Source: Deltaproteobacteria bacterium
GTDB taxonomy: Bacteria > SAR324 > NAC60-12
Assembly: GCA_002685535.1 (NCBI GenBank)
Contig: NYXK01000071.1
Span: 124,001 to 188,000, forward strand
DNA: 64,000 nucleotides
Direction of reading: 5' to 3'
In this document: piece by piece, positions 27,001 through 36,577 of the stretch
How the letters are laid out: each line of letters starts with the position of its first letter
Numbering within the stretch: position 1 is the first letter of the stretch
Made by a program: the position numbers and the translations under genes
The notes under the pieces: model-generated
Database searches by the model: none
The model's input: the letters and a program-made list of their open reading frames with translations, nothing else
Told to the model about the DNA's origin: nothing

Positions 27001-29199
27001 GAGGCCAGTGTTGGAGTCCAAGTAAATATTCGACATCTTGCGGAGCTGGGGTCGATGATCAACTGCTGTCAAGGACAGAACCGATGCAAACAGGCAACAG
27101 CTTCCTGAGGATTAGGTGTTGTATCACGTGACTATAACCCACCCTCATTACCTACCTATCGGTTGGTCGACCGTTACCAACATCGGAAGCGGAATGCTCG
27201 AAGCACAGAAATGCGCTTCTCATCTCAGTGTTGACATTCAGGTATACTCATGGTGTGTGACACTGTTGTGATTTTCTGCTTGGCATTGGTGGCTTACATG
27301 AAAGCCTTCCCGAAGAATTGTTTTCGTTTGAGCTGGTATGCGTTTGTGTTTCCGAAAATTAGGTTCCAGATTGCAAAGATTTGATTTTGGTCCCGCGCTG
27401 GAAAGTTTGCCGATTTGTTGGGATACTACTGCGATGATGCTGATGGTAGCGATTGTTTATGTTGGCATCTTGTTTTGTCATATCAGAGCGCTTTGGCTAC
27501 AACGGTCAATGTCCTCGTGTGCTAGTCTTCTGTGGTATGGTATGAAGTTAATCATTGAGATTGGGGGTTTGGGGCTTATTCGCACGCTTCTGGTACTTCT
27601 GCGCCTTGGTTTGTTTACAAAACTCGCTTAATTTCTCCCTCAGGCTATCACTGTGATATCTCTGCGCTTTCACATGTCAATGTGATCTGATGGCACGAGC
27701 TGCTTGAAGCTCTAGAAAGCCTGTTCTTATTTTGTTTTAATTGTTCGGGATTTGATTGCCTGGTTCAAGAGCTGAGCATGGTGACATTCAGCATCAAAAG
27801 TCATGGATATGCTGGCAGAAGTCCAAGGCTAATCCTTGCACCTGATAGTCCTTTTTCCAGGCACTCTGCTTTCAACGCTTCATAGCACAGGGAAGTAGAT
27901 ATTGGATCGAGACTGCAATAGATAGCATACGCTTCTCATTCGTCAGCAGTAGACGAGTCCAACGGTCCCATGACGACTCATGACGTTGGGTCGAGGAGAG
28001 ATGACAGACTCATCCCATCTTTGTGGCTGACCTCCCGCAATCCAGAAGAGTATGATCATGGTATATGCTAGAGAATGCTTGTCCGAAGTTTGAGGTCGCC
28101 TTTGAGAGATCGAGAATTGTATACCACATCTGCTTTGCTGTACTTGGGCATGAAAGGGAGGTTCACTTGCTTAAAGCTCCTAAATGAAATCAAGTTCTGG
28201 CAGTTGTAGAAATTGACTATCCCAATTCGGATTTATCACTCCATATAACGGTGTTCCTTCTATCCGAGAGTCCTATTGAGTCCCAAAAAAAAAAAAAATT
28301 TTTTGATAGCTGTGCTCCTCAAGAAAGGGTTTATGTCGCCGAAAATTTGTCACGTGGCTTGAATCGTTTACATAAGTCTGACATAATTGATTGGACTTCC
28401 GCTTCAATCGACCCATCACAATTAATTCTGCAATCAAAGATGGCTTGTGAACTTTTTGCTTCGAGCTATCAATGTAGAGATGTTCTGGAACCAGGAACAT
28501 GACATCATATATTCCACGTTGCAGCCGCATGTCAAAGCCGCAGGCATGACCCGGCTGCAAAGCATTCGCTTGTTTACCGCCTCTGTTTCAATTGCTTCCA
28601 GCAAGCTTCTCTGCCGTCGATCTCATACTGCGTTCCATCTTCACCAACGTCGCATGACAACCTACTTCCTTGTACTGCTTTGTTGACTCGTCCGCCAGCT
28701 CATAGCTGCGCTGCCAACTCACTTGTTCTCCATCGCAAAGATGCAGATCTTATCCGCTGCTACGGAGGTAATTCCGGGAGCCAAAGTCCAGTGATGAGAA
28801 TTCCGAATTCTTGTCATCACATAACGCGCCGGTCAGGCCCAACTTATACCATCGCGGTGAATTCACAACACTTGCTATCGTGACTTCTCTGCACAAGGTT
28901 TAGTCAGTGCTTCCAGCTGTGGGTCAATGACCCGGAGGTCGCAACTTCATGCGTTCATTCTCCAGTTTGAAATTACCTCCGCCAATACATGAGTGAGGCA
29001 TTGGGCTGACCTGCCTCGTCTGGTCAGGTCAGGACCTGTTCACCGGTACATGATGCCGGGGCTGCCCTGAAAGTTCTCCATAGCCTTGCACTGTACCTGT
29101 TTCTATATCTTTGGGGAGCTTCCTCTCCTATGCCTGCCCCTCTTGCGACTTCTGCTTTACCTACTCTCACTTTGCGATTCTGTTCTTGAAATTGTCAGG

Positions 29200-29586
29200 A
29201 TGTATTCCATAACTCCTCAATACACATCTCCATACACCTCTCTGGAATACACCTCTCTGGACTCAAAATCACCCCTCGATAGCTTCGTTGACAAAATCCG
29301 ACTGTGGTACTACCAGTATGAAGTGACATTTTCGCTCTATGTCATGACGCCGACCGAGAAGATCATCACGAATACCATCGTTCTGTCATTTTTCGCCTTA
29401 GTTCTCTACGCGATTGTGTCGTTCACCCCGCTGTTCATCACCCAGTTTATTTCGAGAACGATTTCAAGCCTCTTCTGGGTATATGTAAATGATAGTGGAA
29501 ATCAGCTGGTGGTGCGGTACACAACAGTACCTTGGGTCAATACGACGAAAATTGGATGGGAGGAATTTGGTGGCTACGCTATGTGA
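29200..29586 (+). CDS. Small subunit of serine palmitoyltransferase-like protein
   Basis: Single-exon ORF MYSITPQYTS...VDKIRLWYYQYEVTFSLYVMTPTEKIITNTIVLSFFALVLYAIVSF, matching the ssSPT pattern (WYYQYExTxxLYVMxPxEKxxxN + one TM). Confidence 0.75.
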   Translation: MYSITPQYTSPYTSLEYTSLDSKSPLDSFVDKIRLWYYQYEVTFSLYVMTPTEKIITNTIVLSFFALVLYAIVSFTPLFITQFISRTISSLFWVYVNDSGNQLVVRYTTVPWVNTTKIGWEEFGGYAM

Positions 29587-30375
29587 CGCGGGTACGTTTT
29601 GAGTAGTCTCTCGCAAGCAGAGTTCAGCGGCAGTGAGAGCAACAACCAAATCCCAGAGTCCAGGCTAATAGAGAGCAGTATCCTAGATCTACCATCTGAA
29701 GAGGCCGAAGACCAGGACGGTTTCACGACTAGACGATTTCTCCTCAAATACATCCATGGAACATTCACAACTACCACCCTCAGGGGCAATTTTCACTCGA
29801 TCCAAAACTTACTGCGAGTACACCGCAGTGTCGAACACAGAGCTATGCAGTTCAATTCGTGAAAGGAGCGATTCGTTGTCTCAAATGGCAGAGGGTAACC
29901 TGAGTCGCGCCTGTGGAGTGGCATGGGAGCCCCTGATAGTGCAGCGAGGCTGAATCGCAACGAGGTCAACACCACACCGAATCCGCAACGCGAACACACC
30001 GCGATGATTTTTTCTGCAGACCAACCTTGCACTGAAATGGGGATCTGCTTATCATACCTGGTGGCTGAAGCAGAGTTTAGATTTGGTCAGCGTTGGGTCT
30101 GATTGATTGGGGTGCTAAATCAGCGCTCGTAATGTTCATGATATGAAACACTATTTTGCAGCATTTCTTGTTTTTAGGTTTTCCTCTTTCGCTTAGCTAG
30201 TTTTTGCTCTAGTTTAGCGGTTGATATCCACACACCCCATACAGAAATATACAGAACAAAGTCACAGCACATTCGAGAAACACTGATTGTTTATTTAGTT
30301 TTGCATGTTAGTCAGGTCTGTGTATCCTTGCTTGTCTCGCATCTGAAAATGAATCATCGCCACTACCATTGCTGC

Positions 30376-30698
30376 TTACTTTCTGTCGCGAACTCCCTTA
30401 TTATTCTCTTCGACCTCAGTCGCCCCCTCATCCTTCTCAGCGGCGATTGGACCTTCATCCTTGTTTGGATGAACATCCTTAACAGCTGCAGCTGCCTCCT
30501 CGGCATTCATCTTCCAGAACTCAGTGAATGGCTTGAGCTCCTCCTCATCTTTGGGACTTCTTGCTGCAGGACCTTCCCTAAGAAACCGAAATTGGCTGCA
30601 CCATCAACTCGCAAGACAGCGGACAAGCCATGCAGATTAATGCGGTTCGTATCGGCCTTGCTGATCGTTGACTCCCATGCCGCGAGTTGGGGTGACAT
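30376..30698 (-). CDS. Hypothetical protein (partial model)
   Basis: MSPQLAAWESTISKADTNRINLHGLSAVLRVDGAANFGFL, then probably PAARSPKDEEELKPFTEFWKMNAEEAAAAVKD...VRDRK-stop in another frame, suggesting an intron. Confidence 0.35.
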
Positions 30699-31297
30699 GA
30701 CCGGACAGGAGGTAGCATAGGAGAGACTGAGGATCTTGAGTTGTTCGCAGAGGTCGTGGAGACTCCGGATGGGTGGCTAAATGGCTCTTGTTTTCGGCCG
30801 GCTTGGTCGTTGTTTGCTGAAGCTGAGTTGGCAACACTTCAAGCCGCGTTCGCTTACGTGACGGGGCTCATTATAGTAAGAGTCGGGTCAGCGGCTTTAC
30901 ACTAACACTGGACATTGATTTGCTTCAACAAATCTATTTGGAAGAAGTCTGAAGTAGGGCGGCTATGCGTGCACGGATACGGAAATAAGAACAAATGAGA
31001 CCACCGCTACGTCTTGTCCTGAGAGTCGATATCAAGCTAACAAAAAAGGAACGACAAAAGACCAAGGTAAAGACAGAATCGACCACAAAACCCTTCGGAC
31101 AGGATTTGGAAAAACCCGTATCCGTACGAATGAACCAATTCAACTCCCAAAGAAAGTACATTCTGAAAATTCTTAAGACCCCCCAACACAACAGAGATCC
31201 ATTGAATTCGCAAACCCTATCCTCAACATTGGTCGGTCTGCAACCATGGCTGGTTGACTGTGGGAGATGTCTTCTCACGCCAACTGCACTTGATTCC

Positions 31298-32105
31298 TTA
31301 ATTGACCAGAGTTTCTGGAATGCCCTTGTAGCTGACCGCCTTGTCGCCAACTTGGTAAGTTCCTCCCTTGGTGTCCTTGTTTTTCTTGCCGTAGCAAGAA
31401 CTGTTTGGGGCAGAAATATATTGCAAGTATTTGATGCAGTTGCTGTAGTCTGGTGTGTGGTTTCCGTCGTCCTGCTCGTTTTTGATCACGACTATAAATT
31501 ATATCAGTGAGTCTGATTGCCGCGTGCCAAGATAATCAAAACTTACAGGAGACTTGCGCAGGTATTCCTGTGGTTAGGACATACCCGGAAAAGACAATAG
31601 ACGATGTAGCCTGTCCGTGACCAAGAACAGTAGGCTGGTTGTCTAGCGAGTGTGTTATATGGTAGCAGTAGGCTGCCACCGCCGTGTTAAAGCCGCTTCC
31701 AGGACTATTCCCAGACTTTACGTCATCCACGGGCATCCATGCAGACCTGGGGCCGCAGGACTGGACCCAATCTTTGTTGCGCTTGCTCAAAGGAGAGTCT
31801 TCCGTGATGTTGCGGACGCCGAAGTCAAGGATGTCGAAATCGCCGCGCTTGAACTTCTTAAACTTGGTACCGTCTGGCAATTCACCCTCCCCGATGAAAG
31901 AGGCATCGCCCTTCACGCTGAGGCTGTCGTTGTCGTCTTCGGTCTGAATTCCGTAGTCAATGATGTCGCGTTTGGTGCTCAGTTCATCGTTTTCGCTATC
32001 GAACGAAGTAATACCGAGGTCCACAATGTCGCGCTTGACTGGGAGATGGACCCCAAAAACCACAAGTGCAGTGGCAGCAATGATAGAAATGTATGTGGGA
32101 AGCAT
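31298..32105 (-). CDS. Secreted protein with tandem KR-bounded peptide repeats in the pro-region (kexin-processed precursor-like), 2 exons
   Basis: MLPTYISIIAATALVVFGVHLPVKR (signal + KR), repeats DIVDLGI..., DIIDYGI..., DILDFGV...; intron 31492..31546 (GTAAGT...TATAG); second exon ends VGDKAVSYKGIPETLVN-stop. Confidence 0.8.
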
Positions 32106-32534
32106 GTTGAGGACTTGAAAGGTATGAATTGGAGTTACTTGAAGAATAAGGCTGGAGAGGTGTTGAAGCAGAAATGGTTGTGATTGAGGAATTTGATTTA
32201 ATATGGGATCAAAGAGGACTATTTGTAGTTTGCTCAAACGTTGAAAAGGTGTCTTCTTTTCCATCTTAGTCATGACTGGCCAGTGTGCTCGCAAGCAACC
32301 GTAATGACAACTATTTTGAGATTTTTTCCTCACGTCTATGTTCCTTCCTAGTCACGAGATTTGGTGCTGTTGGTAGAAGCATACTTGTTGGCGTTTAGAA
32401 CCCTCTGGAATTACTGCTAAACAGTGTGTTGATGAAGATCCTGGGGCTGTGTATCGTCGTTGAGATTATCTCAATAGGTACCATTGTTGGTGAAGTGATT
32501 ATGAGGACTTTCCTGATCTGCCTGACGACGGATC

Positions 32535-32738
32535 TTGGCCCTGGGGCCGTGTGTTGCTGTTCCTCCTGAGGCTTTTCTATATTATTAGTAACGATGTTGG
32601 CTTTGGCCCTGGGGCAGTGTTTTGTTGATCCTCCTGAGAGTTCTGTATATTATTAGTGACAATGTTGCTGTTGGTCTTTGTGGTTGTATGGATCCTCAAG
32701 GCGTCTTGTAAATGGAGATGTTACGAGTCTCGCCTAAT
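32535..32738. repeat. 68 bp-period minisatellite-like imperfect tandem repeat (about 2.5-3 copies)
   Basis: TTGGCCCTGGGGC starts at 32535 and 32603, degenerate copy TTGGTCTTTGTGG at 32671; TCCTCCTGAG and TATATTATTAGT recur at the same spacing. Confidence 0.7.
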
Positions 32739-33343
32739 ATTAGTGTTAGTTGGTACTTTCTGACCATTTGTATTCCCAACTTCACAAAATCCATGCTTTA
32801 TATCTCTGTCCTTCACTCTAGCCATGTTACTATCCTAAATTCCTTCAACTTTGATCCTAGCAACCTGTAGATGTGACCACCAAATACGATCCGAATCAGA
32901 ACCATGTTCAAATCATCCAAAGCTCAAGACACACACTGCCACATCCAGATTAGTTCTGACGAAACTTCGTTAGTAAGGACTCAACCAGACCTATAGCAGA
33001 TATCTCAAAACTAAAATAGATATCTATGGAACCATGAGACGTTGCGTACAGCAGTAGCAAACCTGTCTTTCCATAAAGTGTAAAACCTTGCAACCCCCGG
33101 GGATCAAGTCAACGAACTCACGAGCTATTTTAATATGGACAAGGATATTTGAACGAAGACGTGGCATGTACCATGGACATGCTCCGTCATAAGAAGTATA
33201 GATGCGACCGAATAATCGCTCTAACCCAACTTGACGACCAAATATCCCCCCGCTTCAAAAAAGAACTCTCTGGCTTCAACACTCCATCTTCATTTTCATT
33301 CTAAGCCTCTCACGCCTTATTTTCATTTCGCATTTAATACAAT

Positions 33344-34001
33344 ATGAGGATTTCATATCTCATCGCAGCCCTCACTACCTTCATCGTATGTGCAATCGGG
33401 AACACAGAAAATTATAATGCATTTGCAGCCGCATGCCAGCACAACTCCATCAACCCGGATGCTCTGGACACAAGATACCGTTATGCTATTTTTGATATGT
33501 CGCCTCCAAGAACCGCTGTGGCGCAATGTTATCCCGGCTTTACACACATGGAGGTGGTAGTGGGAAGAATCGTGACTGTTGCCGGTGGTCGTGACTTCCA
33601 AGCCACCTTGTTCGATTTGGTCATTGATGAAAATGGGAAAGCCGCTGCGAACAGTGAGCCTTGGCAGGCCAATTACCATCTTGGTCCAGAGGGGGATTGG
33701 CGGCCCAATCGAAGCCAGCACACTTGGTCCGTGGCGGGTAAGGGCCAAGTGTTGCCGGAATACGACGATAATTACATCCACAATATTGGTACGTGAAAGA
33801 TGTTGACAGCCCACTTGGAATGTATCCTAAACTAACTGTTTTCTACTCCAAGCCATAAATGAGTATATGCGCGCACACGGGACAACCTACAGTACCGTGG
33901 TCAACGCTAACAACTGCTGGACATTTGCCTTGTTTATGGCAACGAGAATCACTTCAGAGATTCAGCTTCAGCGGCGAGACTTCGAAGGTATTTCAATCTA
34001 A
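33344..34001 (+). CDS. Secreted hypothetical protein, 2 exons, with THMEVVVG and NNCWTFA motifs
   Basis: Signal-like MRISYLIAALTTFIVCAIG; intron 33789..33852 joins ...NYIHNI|AINEYMRAHGTTYSTVVNANNCWTFALFMATRI; stop at 33999..34001. Confidence 0.75.
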
Positions 34002-34910
34002 GGGGGGACAACTAGTCAAAGATGAGAACACTAAAAGCTCGCTAGATTTACCAACAAATTCGATCGCGTCTGGGGGCCGATCCGTAGGTGCAGGTGTACA
34101 TGTTGATCACGGAGTGCCTTGGGTTGCTTAGCCGCAAACCAAGGAGTCTGATCTAAAAGTGTCTTCAGCTCGCAAGAGAGAAAAGGACATTGGACCTGCT
34201 CGAGTTTCATTTGTATTGATGGGGATGCGGGGGGCCCAGGAGCGGGGCGCAGCTCAAAATCACTGTCATTCTTGGGAAATTCTTTTTGTAACGCACTGAA
34301 CGAGATTTTGTCAGGGCCGTGCTACAAGAGTTTTGTGTCCTGCGTTGAACATATGAGTTTGGTTACGAGTCATATGGATGGAAACTATTTCAACTTCGGA
34401 GCCTAATTGCACGTACCTCTAATTACTCCCCGTTGCGCTTCAAGTTTGCGAGGTGAAAACATAAGGCTACCAACCAACCCTCAATTTAGTTATCTTGATA
34501 TGCTGCCGTTTTTAGCAAAACCGTCCCTCTTATCTGGGTGGGTGTAACACTTAACCGAGAACGGATAACAGAAACTTTGAACATTCCACACTTTGCTCCA
34601 TTTGCTACATGATACGGGCTTAGCTTACGATATATTTGGTATTGTGCATGTTCAGCATTAGGAAGGAACAGAAAAGAAGAGCAGGAATACAAAACATAAG
34701 CAAATAGCACTCATGTTTGCAAACATGGCTATAGATCTAAAAATTGAACACATGCCTAGCTACTACGGAACTGCATACCTCCTCCACGAATACTACACGC
34801 TGGGGCAAAGACGTAACCACTTTTGCAAACACAATATCCCCTGGGCGACCATAAGTCGCAGAAATTCCATTGAACCCTCGTGGTTTGATTTGGTCTCAGC
34901 CAAATACCGA

Positions 34911-35603
34911 TCAGAGCCCGCGCACAGGAATGCCAGGTGGCGGAGGAATCATGGGCACTGGGAGGGGACCAGCAGCAAGGGGTCCTACGACGGCGGGCTG
35001 CGCTCCGGTGAAGATGCACGACACCCCGAATGCTGCGTTGCATGCCATAGCGCCCGCGAGGCCAAAAGAAATGATGAGAACGCCTGCGAAGGTACCTTGA
35101 TCCCAACGCTGACCCATGATCAAAGGCATTAGCTTAGTCGCAGCGGTTCCTATCACTGTTTGCACGGCTTCGCAGCAGCCCGCTCCGTAATCGATTCGAG
35201 TCTCGATCAGGTCGGTATTATCTCGAATGGCGATCGCCCCCGACATTGGTACGAAGTCACGAGCATGACTTCGATCTTCAAACCCAGAGGCGTTTCGTGC
35301 GAGATCACGCTTGCCGCTAGACGAAGGAGGAAAGAAGGTGTTCATGCACTGGTTGGGGTCACTGCTGCATGTTCCGGCGTTGGTGCAACAATTATCGTCA
35401 AAGATGAACCCGCTGCACGTGAGGCGGCAGTAGCGGAACTCGCTCGAGGCTGCATTCAAGGCAGAGGAACACAACTTGTAGCAGCCATATCTGATGGCGT
35501 CCGGGTTATGACCGAGACAGTTGGAACAGCCAAGGTTCGAATTGGTAGCTGATATTGTGGCACCGAAAGCCCCGAGAAGTATGAAACTTTTTTGGAACAG
35601 CAT
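34911..35603 (-). CDS. Secreted cysteine-rich hypothetical protein
   Basis: Signal-like MLFQKSFILLGAFGATISA, then CSNCLGH...YGCYKLC...YCRLTC...DNCCTNAGTCSSDPNQC; Gly/Ala/Pro-rich C-terminus. Confidence 0.7.
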   Translation of the reverse strand: MLFQKSFILLGAFGATISATNSNLGCSNCLGHNPDAIRYGCYKLCSSALNAASSEFRYCRLTCSGFIFDDNCCTNAGTCSSDPNQCMNTFFPPSSSGKRDLARNASGFEDRSHARDFVPMSGAIAIRDNTDLIETRIDYGAGCCEAVQTVIGTAATKLMPLIMGQRWDQGTFAGVLIISFGLAGAMACNAAFGVSCIFTGAQPAVVGPLAAGPLPVPMIPPPPGIPVRGL

Positions 35604-35916
35604 TTTGGGGCACTTTCTGTGGAAATTTGATATCATAGAAATAGGTATGCTCTCGAAGAAGAAGTAGATACGACAGTACCAGTTGAGCAGCGGTCTGGCG
35701 GGAATGGCATTTAATATGTTATGTTGAGCGCCAAGAGCTCAGAATGTGAATATGTGCCATCAGATGCTCACCTGCAGCTCGGTCTAGTGATACAACAGTG
35801 GCCATAAATAATGTAGGATTGTTTGAACCACTTGATTCCATATTCCTAGTTCCAACCAACAACAACGGATATTGATAGACACAGGCTTGAATGTATATCA
35901 TTATTCTCGCCCACAC

Positions 35917-36250
35917 GAGTTTGGTGCTTCAGGCCAGGAAGACATACGTGGCTTTAGCTTTAGCTCGAACACTGTCGGTAAAGTTCAAAATGGCAAAGAT
36001 AGGTATTGGAAGTTCAGATAGCTCGAATCATATGTGCTGTTGCGTGATCCTTCCAACGACTCCTGCCTATTGTTGGGCTTAAACCATTATTGCTCGCCAA
36101 CAGCAGTTGGTGTTTCAGGTCTTAGGAAGACACACGTGGCATTGGCACTATTTTGTTGGTATCTTGTTCGGTGTTGGAAGTTGGGATCTCGCTATCACTG
36201 GTCCAGTGATCCTTCGGCAGAATCGCCACTGTTGGTCTTTCAAGGTGGGG
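35917..36250. repeat. Diverged duplication of about 165-186 bp
   Basis: GTTTGGTGCTTCAGGCCAGGAAGACATACGTGGC (near 35920) vs GTTGGTGTTTCAGGTCTTAGGAAGACACACGTGGC (near 36105); TTGGAAGTT and GTGATCCTTC also recur. Confidence 0.5.
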
Positions 36251-36577
36251 TTAGATGCAGGCATGTACGCATCAGCATGAAGCCACGAAGGATCGAGGAA
36301 TGATTGGGTTGGTTGGTCGGTTGGTTGCAGGTGATTGGTTGGCTAATTACCTTGCATCGTCCAGGAGGAAGGCAGAAGGCAGGTTGGCGGGAAACGCCCT
36401 GGCAGCAGTAGTGTCCCACGTGACGACTTCTACAAAGTAAGATCAGGTAACGGCTTTCGTTTGACCTTCATCTGCAAATATATATGTAAGGTCATAGAGA
36501 GGCTTGATTTTGGGTTCTCATACTCTCAGGATCTCCCTACTAGTCTCCATCCATATTTTGCCAATAAAATCAGCAGA

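Noticed and set aside
28286-28306. A-run followed by T-run (aaaaaaaaaaaaaattttttt)
   Set aside because: Homopolymer junction compatible with chance or slippage; no flanking terminator or element structure.
31298-32105. Calling the KR-repeat precursor a dikaritin (ustiloxin/phomopsin-type) RiPP
   Set aside because: No UstYa/DUF3328 HxxHC motif, tyrosinase or peptidase gene typical of such clusters was seen nearby, and a folded C-terminal domain is present; only the kexin-processing logic is retained.
31650-32183. 177 aa plus-strand ORF over the secreted KR-repeat gene
   Set aside because: The minus strand has a signal peptide, periodic repeats and consensus intron; the plus ORF shows no domain and looks like a shadow.
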